From Prionace glauca (taxonomy: Eukaryota; Chordata; Chondrichthyes; Carcharhiniformes; Carcharhinidae), in the NCBI GenBank assembly GCA_037974335.1, contig CM075724.1, positions 72,348,850-72,412,849 on the forward strand: a stretch of 64,000 nucleotides of DNA. The letters are read 5' to 3'. The position numbers were made by a program, and so were the translations under genes. Below the pieces are notes generated by a model. It did not search any database, was not told where the DNA came from, and worked only from the letters and a program-made list of their open reading frames with translations. Below are positions 12,096 through 22,895 of the stretch, in pieces (the first letter of the stretch is position 1; each line of letters begins with the position of its first letter).

Positions 12096-12269
12096 AACCC
12101 CTCACAATCCTCTACTCCTCCTTCTTCCCCCAACCTTCAAGTAGTTGTATTTGTCAAGACTCATCTTAAATTCAGCATTATAATGCCCCAGAATTAGTTA
12201 TATTCAGATAGGATTTCTGTTTTCGATTCTTATGCTGCAGCTCCCACAGAAAAGTATGTGTCAGCCTAT

Positions 12270-12343
12270 GTATCAGGCTCAGTGGCACAGTGATTAATGT
12301 TGCTGTGTCACAGCACCAGGGACCCAGGGTTGATTCCCCGCTT
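12270..12343 (+). mobile_element. tRNA-derived SINE head fragment
   Basis: CAGTGGCACAGTGATTAATG followed by GGGTTGATTCCCCGC resembles the A box and B box (GGTTCGATTCC) of the tRNA-derived head found complete at 45894 and 62577. Only the head remains, and it abuts the CR1-F tail. Confidence 0.6.
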
Positions 12344-12606
12344 ATAGAACATAGAACAGTAGAGCACAGTACAGGCCCTTCGGCCCTTGATGTGCTGAGC
12401 TTTGTCCGAAACCAGGATCAAGATATTCCACTCCCTGTCATTCTGGTGTGCTCCACGTGCCTATTCAATAACAGCTTGAAAGTTCCTAAAGTGTCTGACT
12501 CCATTATAACAGCAGGCAGTGCATTCCACACCCTAACCACTCTCTGAGTAAAGAATCTACTTCGGACATCCCTCCTATATCTCCCACCATGAACCTTAAA
12601 GTTATG
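12344..12606 (-). mobile_element. CR1-F LINE, 3' part
   Basis: The 3' tail appears as TAGAACATAGAACAGTAGAG on the plus strand. The minus strand encodes NFKVHGGRYRRDVRSRFFTQ and VWNALPAVIMES, then GTFKLLLNRHVEHTRM, the same as the F copy at 40.9 kb. It is interrupted at GTTATG (12601-12606), where CR1-E begins. The rest of this F copy lies at 15977-17110. Confidence 0.85.
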
Positions 12607-12990
12607 GTTTATTAAATATAACATCAGGGCAGTAGTGAGAGATGATATAGGCTCTAAGGATCAAAACATGAAATTGTTACGGGTGGAGATAAGGAATAGT
12701 AAGGGAAGAAAGTCACTGGTGAGCGTGGTCTATAGGCCCCCAAATAATAATTTTGAGGTGGGGCGGGCTATAAACAAGCAAAAAATGGATGCGTGCAAAA
12801 ATGGAATGGCAATAATCATGGGGAATTTTAACCTGCATATTGATCGGTTGACTCAAGTCGGACGCGGTGGACTTGAGGAAGCATTCTTAGAATGCTCTCA
12901 GGATAGTTTTCTCGAACAGTATGTTACAGAACCTACGTGGGAGCGAGTTATCTTGGATCTGGTCCTGTGTAATGAGACATGTAGAATTAA

Positions 12991-13374
12991 CGTATAAGAT
13001 GACGAATGGGATGGATAGGATAGAGGTGGAGAGACTCTTCCCGCTCAGAAAGGATAGTAGAACTAGGGGGCACAGCCTCAAGATAAAGGGGGGGCGGTTT
13101 AGAACAGAGTTGAGGAGGAACTTCTTCACTCAAAGGGTGGTGAATCTCTGGAATTCTCTGCCCGTTGAAGGGGTGGAGGCTACCTCGCTAAATATTTTTA
13201 AGACGTGGGTTGAGGGTTTTTGATAAGAGAGGGGATTAAGGGTTATGGGGAAAGAGTGGGAATGTGGAACTGAGCCACGACAGATCAGCCATGATCTTAC
13301 TGAATGGCGGGGCAGGCTCGAAGGGCTAGTTGGCCTACTCCTGCTCCTATTTCTTATGTTCTTATGTTCTTATG
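12991..13374 (+). mobile_element. CR1-B 3' end inside CR1-E
   Basis: A 384-bp, 5'-truncated B copy: MTNGMDRIEVERLFPLRK, FRTELRRNFFTQRVVNLWNS, then the B 3'UTR and a TTCTTATG triple tail. It splits the endonuclease of CR1-E between ETCRIN and DRLGMSDHN. Same orientation as its host. Confidence 0.88.
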
Positions 13375-15239
13375 TAAAGATCTTCTTGTGAGGGATCGTC
13401 TTGGGATGAGTGATCATAATATGGTTGAATTTCTAATACAGATGGAGGGTGAGAAAGTAGGGTCCCAAAGTAGGGACCTCTGCTTGAACAGAGGGGAGTA
13501 CGACAGGATGAGGGCAGAATTGGCTAATGTAGACTGGGAGTGCAGTCTAGTTGGTAGGACAGTTGAGGAACGGTAAAGGATTTTTAAGGAGATTTTTCTC
13601 AATACTCAGCAAAAATATATTCTGGTGATAAAGAAGGAATGTAAGAAAAGAGACAACCAGCCATGGATAACTAAAGAGATAAAGGAGAGTATTAAATTAA
13701 AAACCGACGCATACAGACTAGCCAAAAGGAGTGGAGAAATAGAAGATTGGGAAAGCTTCGAAAAACAACAAAGAACAACTAAGAAAGCAATAAAGAAAGG
13801 AAAGATAGATTATGAAACTAAACTAGCGCAAAACATAAAAACTGATAGTAAAAGTTTTTACAAATATATAAAAAGGAAAAGAGTGGCTAAAGTGAATGTT
13901 GAACCCTTAGAAGGCGAGAGGGGGGATTTAGTGGTGGGAAACGAGGAAATGGCCAAGGCCTTAAACAAGACTTTTGTGTCGGTCTTCACAGTAGAGGATA
14001 CAAATAGCTTATCGAAAACTGACAGCCATGGGACTGTAGGGGGTGAGGTCCTTAAAACGATTACTATTACTAATGATGTAGTGCTTGCTAGGCTAATGGG
14101 AGTAAAGGTTGACAAATCCCTGGGCCTGGATGGAATGCATCCCAAGGTTCTGAAAGAAATGGCAGAAGTAATAGTAGATGCGTTAATAGTTATTTATCAA
14201 AATTTGCTGGACTTTGGGGAAGTGCCGGTTGATTGGAAACCAGCTAATGTGACGTCGCTGTTTAAAAAAGGAAGTAGACAAAAGGCGGGTAACTACAGGC
14301 CGGTTAGCTTAACGTCCGTAGTTGGGAAAATGCGGTAGTCCGTCATTAAGGAAGAAATAGCAGGACACCTGGAAAAGAGTGGTTCGATCAAGCAGACGCA
14401 GCATGGATGCATGAAGGGAAAGTCGTGTTTGACAAACTTACTGGATTTTTATGAAGATGTAACAAGTGCGGTTGACAGAGAGGAACCAGTGGATGTGGTG
14501 TTTTTAGATTTCCAGAAGGCGTTTGATAAAGTGCCTCACAAAAGATTGCTGCTGAAGATTAAGGTACAGGGAGTTGGGGGTAAAGTGTTAGCGTGGACTG
14601 AGGATGGGCTATCTAACAGGAAGCAGAGAGTCGGAATAAATGGGTACTTTTCTGGTTGGCAGTTGGTGACTAGTGGTGTGCCGCGGGGAACAGTGCTGGG
14701 GCCTCAACTGTTTACGTAGACAATCTGGAGGAGGGGACCCAGTGTAGGGTAAGAAAGTTTGCGGATGACACAAAGATGAGTGGAAAAGCAAATTGCATGG
14801 AGAACACAGAAAGTCTGCAGAGAGATTTGGATAGGCTGAGTGAGTGGGTGAGGATCTGGCAGCTGGAGTATAATGTTGGCAAGTATGAGGTTATCCACTT
14901 TGGAAGGAATAATAGTACAATGGACTATTATTTAAATGGTGAAAAATTACAACATGCTACAGTGCAGAGGGACCTGGGGGTCCTTGTGCATGAATTGAAA
15001 AAAGTCAGTTTGCAGGTGCAGCAGGTAATCAAGAAGGTAAATGGAATGTTGGCCTTTATCGCGAGAGGGATGGAAATATAAAAGCAGGGAGGTCTGGCTG
15101 TAATCGTTCAGGGTACTGGTGAGGGCACAACTAGAGTACTGTGTGCAATTTTGGTCCCCTTATTTGTGAAAGAATATATTGGCCTCAGAGGGAGTGCAGA
15201 GAAGGTTCACCAGGTTGATACCGGAGATGAGGGGGTTAG

Positions 15240-15325
15240 AACATAAGAACATAAGAAATAGGAGCAGTAGTAGGCCATCTGGCCCTTCGAGCCTGCCCCG
15301 CCATTCAATAAGATCATGGCTGATC
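15240..15325 (-). mobile_element. 86-bp CR1-B tail inside CR1-E
   Basis: Only the final 86 bp of B (AACATAAGAACATAAGAAAT to GGCTGATC on the plus strand) are present, flanked by TTAG on both sides (15236-15239 and 15326-15329). The E sequence is continuous if the insert and one TTAG are ignored. It is an almost minimal LINE insertion. Confidence 0.8.
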
Positions 15326-15470
15326 TTAGCTTATGAAGAGAGATTGAGTAGACTGGGCCTGAACTTGTTGGAGTTTAGAAGGCTGAGGGGTGTTCTTATA
15401 GAGACATATAAGATAATGAAGGGGCTAGATAGGATGGAGACAGAGAGATACTTTCCACTTAGAAAGGAAA

Positions 15471-15563
15471 TAGGTCTATAGATTGGTGGGGTTGATGCGA
15501 TCGGCGCAACTCGAGGGCCGAAGGGCCTGTTTGTGCTGTAATGTTCTATGTTCTATGTTCTAT
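15471..15563 (+). mobile_element. 93-bp CR1-A tail inside CR1-E
   Basis: TAGGTCTATAGATTGGTGGG through the triple TTCTATG tail: the extreme 3' end of CR1-A. It is flanked by GAAA on both sides (15467-15470 and 15564-15567), so it is an independent, extremely 5'-truncated insertion. Confidence 0.8.
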
Positions 15564-15651
15564 GAAACAAGAACTAGAGGACACAGCCTTAAAATAAGGG
15601 GGAATCAATTTAGGACAGAGTTGAGGAGGAACTTCTTCTGTCAGGGGGTAG

Positions 15652-15758
15652 ACAGGGGTCGTGGGTGGAGAGGGGGACTGGTGGTGTTGAGATGGTGGCG
15701 TGGGCTCGTTGGGCCGAAGGGCCTGTTTCCCAGGCTGATTTTGTTCTTTTTGTTCTTT
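15652..15758 (+). mobile_element. CR1-C-type 3' tail inside CR1-E
   Basis: About 107 bp ending in GGCTCGTTGGGCCGAAGGGC and TTGTTCTTTTTGTTCTTTT, which matches the terminal part of the CR1-C 3'UTR (compare 47820-47890). TAG flanks both sides. No coding capacity. Confidence 0.65.
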
Positions 15759-15976
15759 TAGTGAATCTCTGGAATTCTCTGCCTATTGAAGTGGTGGAGG
15801 CTACCTCGTTGAATATGTTTAAGTCACAGGTAGATAGATTTCTGATCAATAAGGGAATTAAGGATTATGGGGAGCAGGCAAGTAAGTGGAACTGACCACA
15901 AGATCAGCTATAGTCTTACTGAATGGCGGGGCAGGCTCGAGGGGCTAGGTGGCCTACTCCTGCTCCTATTTCTTAT

Positions 15977-17110
15977 GTTATGCTTCCTAGTAACAGCTAC
16001 ATCCATCCAAGGAAATAATCTCTGAATGTCCACTCTATCTATCCCCCTCATCATTTTATAAACTTCTGTTAAGTTGCCTCTCATCCTCCTCCGCTCTAAA
16101 GAGAAAAGCCCCAGCTCCCTCAACTTTTCCTCATAAGACCTACGCTTCAAACCAGGCAGCATTCTGGTAAATCTCCTCTGCACTTTCTCCAATTCTTCCA
16201 CATACTTTCTATAGGAAAGACGTAGAAGCTATTGAAAGGGTGCAGAGGAGATTTACAAGGATGTTGCCTGGACTGGGAGGCATGCCTTATGAAGATAGGT
16301 TGAGGGAGCTGGGACTCTTTTCCCTAGAGAGGCGAAGGTTGAGAGGCGACCTGATAGAAGTTTATAAAATGTTGAGAGGAATAGATAGGGTGGACTCTCA
16401 GAGGCTATTTCCCCGGGTTGAAATGGTGGCTACGAGAGGACACAGATTTAAGGTGTGGGGAGGGAAGTACAGAGGTGATGTTAGGGGTAAGTTTTTCACT
16501 CAGAGGGTGGTGAGTGAATGGAATCGGCTGCCGTCATCGGTGGTGGAGGCGAACTCGCTGGGGTCTTTTAAAAGACTTCTGGATGAGTATATGGGGTTTA
16601 ATGGGATTGGGGGTTATAGATAGGTCTATAGATTGGTGGGGTTGATGTGATTGGCGCAACTCGAGGGCCGAAGGGCCTGTTTGTGCTGTAATGTTCTATG
16701 TTCTATGTTCTATACTTCTTATAGTGAAGTGACCAGAACTGCACACAATATTCCAAATGTGGTCTCACCCAGGTCCTGTGCAGTTGCAACATAACCGCAC
16801 GGCTCTTAAACTCGAAACCCCTGTTAATAAAAGTTAACACACTATAGGCCTTCTTCACGGTTCCATCCACTTGAGTGGCAACCTTCAGAGATCTGTGGAT
16901 ACAAACTCCAAGATCTCCCTGTTCCTCCTCATTCCTCAGAACCCTGCTGTTGACCCTGTAATCCGCATTTGAATTTGTCCTACCAAAATGAATCACCTCG
17001 GACTTATTAGGGTTAAACTCCATCTGCCACTTTTCAGACCAGCTCTGCATCCTATCAATGTCTCTTTGCAGCCTACAACAGCTCTTCACCTCATCCACTA
17101 CTTCACCAAT
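15977..17110 (-). mobile_element. CR1-F LINE, 5' part of the split copy
   Basis: The other half of the F element whose 3' end is at 12344. The minus strand encodes KSCCRLQRDIDRMQSWSEKW, MEFNPNKSEVIHFGRTNSN, QGDLGVCIHRSLKVATQVD and, past an A insertion, ELEKVQRRFTRMLPGLKRRS and SLERRRMRGNLTEVYKMMRG. It is 5'-truncated within the RT region. Each half has an open frame of 90-130 codons. Confidence 0.85.
16208..16711 (+). mobile_element. CR1-A 3' end inside CR1-F
   Basis: The copy has an open frame of 127 codons (16240-16623) from MQRRFTRMLPGLGG to GIGGYR, then the A 3'UTR and TTCTATG tail. A perfect 6-bp target duplication ATACTT flanks it (16202-16207 and 16712-16717). The orientation is opposite to its host. 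The intact frame and clean duplication mark it as recent. Confidence 0.9.
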
Positions 17111-17336
17111 GTTGGATCACTGTTTGTGTGGAATCTGCATGTTCTCCCTAAGTCTGCGTGGTTTTCTTCCGTGTGCTCTGATTTCCTCCCACAGTGTGAA
17201 AGATGTGCTGGTTAGATGCATTGGCTACGCGAAGTGTACCCGAACACGCACCGGGGTGTTGTGACTAGGGGATTTTCACAGTAACTTTACTGCAGTGTTA
17301 ATGTAAGCCTTCTTCTAATACTAATAATTAAACTTT
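17111..17336 (+). mobile_element. HE1/Deu-type SINE body with L2-like tail
   Basis: GTTTGTGTGGAATCTGCATG, CTGATTTCCTCCCACAGTGT, then GTGTTGTGACTAGGGGATTT and TGTTAATGTAAGCC. The first half is the core shared with the other SINEs here. The last part resembles the 3' end of L2-type LINEs used by elasmobranch HE1-like SINEs. The tRNA-like head is missing. Confidence 0.6.
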
Positions 17337-18383
17337 AAACTGTATGACAGCCTGGTTCTATGTGCACGTCCCTGTATGTCTGTCTGACACCTCTATCTAT
17401 GTTTGCCTATATTTCTGTGTATATCTCCATACAGTAAAACCATTTTCTGGTCTCAGTGATAAACTTTAAGCCTCAGGATCTTCTCCAGTGAGACTTAAAT
17501 GTCCCAGTGTGAATGCCCTGTGGCAAGAATTTCCTTCCTTAATCTAGGGAACTGTGATGCATCCAAAAAGAGTAGTGGAAAGAATTCAGTGGAACAATAT
17601 TTTAAAACAGGAAACTGTGTAGGAAATTAAAGCATCCCCTATATCACAGTTAGGTCAGGGATTTGATGCTGACAGGCCCATGTACTTCCCCTTTAAGTTA
17701 GTGTTATTTATTTAGCTTAAGTATGAAGCTACCTGTTCATTGGTGGCTGTCTGGCCAATGAGGACCGGCAGGTTTCTAACATGGGGCAACAATGCCTCCT
17801 ACAGTCAACACATTGCCTGTTATTCACTTTCCCTTAGTGCCATGACAATTACATTTACATTTTATCATTGTGAAAATGTCTCTAATCACCTGAATTCTTC
17901 AAATGAAATTAGGAATTGTACCCATCACACTGCCAGTTTCCATAGTTACTACATTTCACTATTTAAAGGGATACCATCACTGTTTGCAGGTTGGTCCATT
18001 CTAATCAATTCAGGTTCTATAAACTGGCTGCTGCACATGTTGATCCTGCAAATACACTTCCTCATTCAGTTGCTTCCTCCCTGTCCATCACACATTCTGT
18101 GTTAAATTTTTATTGCCTTAATCCATAATTTTTCTCAGTCCTTCTCTGCTACTACACTCCATCAATTCCTCACATTCCCTTTACTCATTGAATTATACAA
18201 TCTTACTGCACACAAGGTACCACTGGGGTCATTACACATTTTGAAAATGCCTGAGGTTCTAATCCCATGCTCCAGCTTTTAACCCACAACCATTCAAACC
18301 AGCCATCTTTGAATATATGATCAATTGCTTTTTAAAAGCACCAATGGAATCGAATTGCACCAGACTTTTAGCTGGTGCAATTA
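17337..18383. other. No recognised feature
   Basis: About 1 kb with no repeat or exon that I can name. A 121-codon open frame at 17740-18105 has no recognisable domain and no flanking splice or start context. Confidence 0.45.
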
Positions 18384-19006
18384 CATAAGAACATAAGAAC
18401 ATAAGAAATAGGAGCAGGAGTAGGCCATCTAGCCCTTCGAGCCTGCCCCGCCATTCAATAAGATCATGGCTGATCTGTCGTGGCTCAGTTCCACCTTCCC
18501 GCGCTCTCCCCATAACCCTTAATCCCTTCTCTTATCAAAAACCCGTTTCTTAAAAATATTTAGCGAGGCAGCCTCCACCACTTCAACGGGCAGAGAATTC
18601 CAGAGATTCACCACCCTTTGAGTGAAGAAGTTCCTCCTCAACTCCGTTCTAAACCGCCTCCCCTTTATCTTGAGGCTGTGCCCCCTAGTCCTACTGTCTT
18701 TTTTGAGCGGGAAGAGTCTCTCCACCTCTATCCTATCCATCCCATGCATCATCTTATACGTCTCAATGAGATGTCCCCTCATTCTTCTAAACTCTAACGA
18801 GTACAAGCCTAGTTTATTCAGCCTCTCCTCATAGCTCAATCCCCTCAACTCCGGTATCAGCCTCTGCACTCCCTCCAGGGCCAAAATATCCTTGTGCAGG
18901 TGCGGCGCCCAAAACTGCACACAGTACTCCAGCTGCGGCCTCACCAATGCCCTATACAGCTGCAGCAAGACCGCCCTACTTTTATATTCAATCCCCCTCG
19001 CTATGA
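18384..19006 (-). mobile_element. CR1-B LINE, 5'-truncated 3' end
   Basis: The minus strand reads ARGIEYKSRAVLLQLYRALV, LSYEERLNKLGLYSLEFRRM, FRTELRRNFFTQRVVNLWNS and FKKRVFDKRRD, open from 19034 to 18519, then the B 3'UTR and the ACATAAGAACATAAGAAC tail. Compared with the copies at 38.3 and 58.8 kb a few codons are lost around the ALEGVQRL and KKRVFDKR segments. Confidence 0.9.
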
Positions 19007-19099
19007 CCCTCAACATGAAAAAATCTTTCCTCATTGCTCAGTTCTTTTGCCAATTATTTCGACAACCTTTGATTGCCAAACTACTTGCCAGAGGGAATG

Positions 19100-21660
19100 A
19101 TTTATTATTTTTACAGGTAAAGAATGAACAGGCAGAAGGGAAATGGGTGACTGCCAGAAAGGTCAAAAGCATGAGGCAGGTAATATGGGAGACCCCGAGT
19201 CCATCTCCCTCTCTAACAGGTTTCTTGTTTGGATACTTTTGGAGGATATGGTTTCTCAGGTGAATGCAGCAAAAGCCAAGTATGATGGACCATGAGTGGC
19301 TCAGCTGTATGGAGAGAAGGGAGACCAATGGTGACAGGGGATTCTATCGTAAGTGGATACTGATCGACATTTCTGCGGCTGCAGATGTGACCCCAAGATG
19401 GTATGTTGCCCCCCTGGTGCCAGGATCAAGGTTGTCAGTGATTGGCTGCAGAACATTCTGAAATGGGAGAGTGAACGGGCAGAGGCCAGGGTCCATATCA
19501 ATGTCTAAGATGTACATAAAACAAAGAGAGATGAAGTCCTGAAGACAGAAAAGAAAGACCTCAAAGGTAGCAATTTCAGGATTACTTCACTTGTTAGCAA
19601 AGCCAGGAATAGGAAAATATACCAACAAATACACAGCTGGACAGATGGCATAGGAGGGACGGATTTGGATTCCTGAGGCACTGGGATAGATTCTGGGGAA
19701 GATGGCACCTGTACAAACTGGAAAGGTTGCAGCCGAGCAGGAGTGAGACCGATATCCTCACAAATTTACTAGTATTGTGGGGAAAGGTTTAAACTATTGT
19801 AGCTGGCGGATGGAAACAAATGTGGGCAAAAGTGAAAGGCAGGTGATGAGGGCTGGCAGCAAAAGTGGAAGGCAGATGAAATGAGGGCTGGCAGCAAATA
19901 AGGCCATAGTACAAATAAAAATATAAAAATGTTTAAAAGCAAGCCTAAAGGCACTGTGAGCATTCGCGATCAGGTAAATGAATTAACAGAGCAAATTATT
20001 ATACATAGGTACAATATGATTGTGATTACGGAGACATGACTGCAAAGTGATCAAGGCTGGGAATTGAATATCCAAGGTATTCAATGTTTAGAAAGGACAG
20101 GAAAAGGAGGTGGGTGGTTTGCTGTTAGTTCAGGATGAAAACAGTGCATTAGTAAGAGAAGATATTGGCTTAGAGGATCCAGATGTGGAATGATTCTGGG
20201 AGGAATTAAGAAGAAACAGGAGTGGGAAACATTCATGGGAGCTGTTTAAAGGCCTCCAAACAGCAGTGGTAAGATGGGCATGGCAGTAAACAGGAAATCC
20301 AAGATGATTTTAACAAGGGAGCTACAGAAATCGGGAGTAACTTAAATGTTTGTGTAGATTGGGCAAACCAAATTAGCAATGAATTTGTGGTGGATGAATT
20401 CCTGGAGTGTTAATGAAATGTTTTAGACCAATACATCAAGAAAACAACTAGGGAACATTCTGTTCCAGATTTAGTATAGTGCAGTTAGGATTCATTAATA
20501 ATCATGTTGTGCAAGGTTCTTTAGGGAACACTGACCATTATATGACAAAATTCTTTATTGGGGCAGAAACTGAAGTAGTATGATCCAAAAGTAGGGTTCA
20601 AAACTTAAACAAAGGTATGAGGTGAGAGGCTAAGATAGATTAGGAAACTTTGTTAAAAGATGTGACAGAGGATAGGCAATGGCTAATCTTTAAAGAACAA
20701 ATGTATCCATTGCAGCAGGAACACATGTCTTTCTGGTGCAAAAACATAAGAAAAGTGGCTCAACCATGGCTAACAAAATAAATTAAATATAATATTAGAT
20801 ACAAAGAGGAGTTATATAATGTTGCTAGAAAAGGTATCCTGTGGAATGAGAGCAGTTTAGAATTCAGCAGAGGAAGAAAAAAAATTGAAAAAGTGGTGAA
20901 AGTGGAATACAAGAGTAAACTTGCAAGTAACATAAAAGCAAATGGTAAAAGTATATAAAAAGAAAAAAAGATTAGAGAAGGTAAATGTAGTTCTTTATAG
21001 TACAAAATGTAAGTGTTTATAATAAAGAACAACGAAATGGCAGAATAATTAAACAACAGCTTTAGTTCAGTCTTCCTGGGGGAAGTCACAAATAACTTCC
21101 CAGGAACATGAGTGAACCAAGGGTTTAGTGAGGAGGATGAATTGAAAGAAATTTGTTTAACTAAGGAAATAGTGCTGGAGAAATTAATGGTACTGAAAGA
21201 TCTTACAACCTACACTCCTGGGTACTAAAATTTGCCATAGAAATAGGGAATGATTTGGTTGTCATCTTCCAAAATTTTGTAGATTCTGGAACAGTCCCAG
21301 CACAGTGGAGGGTGACAAATATAACTCTGCTTTTTAAAAAAGAAGAGAGGGGGAATTATAGACTGGTTAACCTAACATCAGCAGTAGGGAACATGGTAGG
21401 CTTTATTATGAAGGATGTGATAACAAGACACTTATAAAATATCAAGATTAGACAAAGTCAACATGGATTTATGAAAGGGAAATCATATTTGACAAACCTT
21501 TTGGAATTTTTTGTGGCATAACTAGCAGGGGGAGGGAGAACAATGAATGTGGTGGAAATGGATTTTTAGAAAGTTCTTGATAAATCCCCACATTACATGA
21601 TTGTGTAAACAATTAAAGTGCATAGGACTGGGAGTAATATATTGGCATGGATTGAGAAGG
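19100..21660 (+). mobile_element. Old CR1-like LINE (ORF1 region to mid-RT)
   Basis: Strongly decayed. 19300-19500 resembles a CR1 ORF1 stretch (VTPRWYVAPLVPGSRLSVIG). Near 19980 an endonuclease start is readable (YNMIVITET, then SDQGWELNIQGIQC). The linker follows (MAEELNNSF-like), then the RT start at 21255 (QWRVTNITLLFKKEERGNY, VNLTSAVGNM) and remnants of MKGKSYLTNLLEFF at ~21470. Sequence stops being recognisable after ~21660, before the RT active site. No long open frame survives. Confidence 0.65.
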
Positions 21661-22895
21661 CATCTTGCACATGTCCAAATGGCATCATGCAGTCACATGA
21701 TATTTCAGTTGGCAGGCATTTGAGAGAGTGAATCTTTTTGACCAAACCAATAAACTAAATCAAATTAACCGAGGGATAAATTAAAAGAGGCAGCCCCCAA
21801 AAAGAAGGGAACGACCCACAACAAAAAAAATAATGGAACGGAAACTTAAAACATCAAACTAAAATATGATTAAAGGGGTTGATACTATACCACAGGCCCT
21901 GTATTGCCCAACGAGTACAAAAGACCTCGACAGCGCCGTCAGACACCACATGCTGTCTCTCCAGGGACACCTGGCTGCAAGTGTAGATGCGGTAGAGAGG
22001 AAGACAATTGCGTCAGACGCCCCCCTCAATTGCCCGCTGCCTGGACCTGTTAAAAGCTTGTTTGGCTAGGTCTAGGAGCACGTATGAGAGTCAAGCTGGC
22101 AATTTAGCCCATTAAAGGATCAATTGTACACAATTTTGAGGCCCATCTGCTTCTATTGTTGGCAGATGGCCGATTACCCAGACAGCCTTTAGATTTTAGC
22201 TGCAACTTGATCTAGGCTGGGTGAACTGTCCAAGCTGAAATAAAATTTTAAAAAGGTGTCAGAGGTCTGTGTTTCTATAAAAACTTTGTACAGTTTTTTC
22301 CATCACAATGCTTTTTTTTCCCAAAACAGGTCTGTAGCTTCCTCGATCAGCTCCACAGTGCTTTGCCTCTCGTGGGAAGCACAATAGAGTGGCAGTCTGC
22401 ACCCTCCCTTTTCTCAGAACCCACTCTCTTCCAATCCTCACTGGCACAACTGAGCTTTTCCGAACATGCATTTCACACAGGCTGCCAGTTTATTGGCCAG
22501 CCAGCACAATATCACATAACATTGACCCTGGTCTCAAGCACATTTCATTCTGGGCCCACTGAACATGTGAGCCTCATGGGCAAAAATTCAGGCCTGCGTT
22601 TCTCACCTTATCACTACTCTTCAAAATTTTGAATGAAGTTCTTCCTATAACATTCTCTGTTGTCACCAGGGGCTGTGGACTGCAATAGGTGGGTTAGGGT
22701 TCTCTCTGCTCAATAACTTACAATTGTCCAAATACAACTTAAAGATGAAAGTTTATTTTCAGGTCTTCAGACACTCACCAAAACAGAAAAAAAAGCAAAA
22801 ACTCTTCCATGAGTTAACTCTTCCTTCCACTTCCGTTTAAAGTTTAAAGCAAGTTTTAAAAATCAGAAAGCCTGCGAAAAACTTTAAAAAGTCAG
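21661..22895. other. No recognised feature
   Basis: About 1.2 kb with a purine-rich part (21750-21860) and several homopolymer runs. I see no coding region or named repeat. An older repeat may be present but cannot be supported by eye. Confidence 0.4.

Larger units (their letters stand above)
12607..15976 (+). mobile_element. CR1-E LINE, most of ORF2
   Basis: A 3.4-kb plus-strand LINE flanked by a 6-bp target duplication GTTATG (12601-12606 and 15977-15982). It carries an endonuclease part (VVYRPPNNNFEVG, AIIMGNFNLHID, LGMSDHNMVEFL) and a linker (FYKYIKRKRVAKVNVEP). The RT shows FKKGSRQKAGNYRPVSLTSV, VFLDFQKAFDKVPHKRL and KFADDTKM, and is followed by the CR1 C-terminal block. The longest open piece is 13625-14338. 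Four foreign 3' ends sit in it (12991, 15240, 15471, 15652). The tail is TTCTTATG-like. Frames are broken several times. Confidence 0.88.

Noticed and set aside
17740-18105. 121-codon plus-strand frame with hydrophobic C-terminus
   Set aside because: No homology that I recognise, no start or splice context, and a mix of residues expected from AT-rich noncoding DNA.
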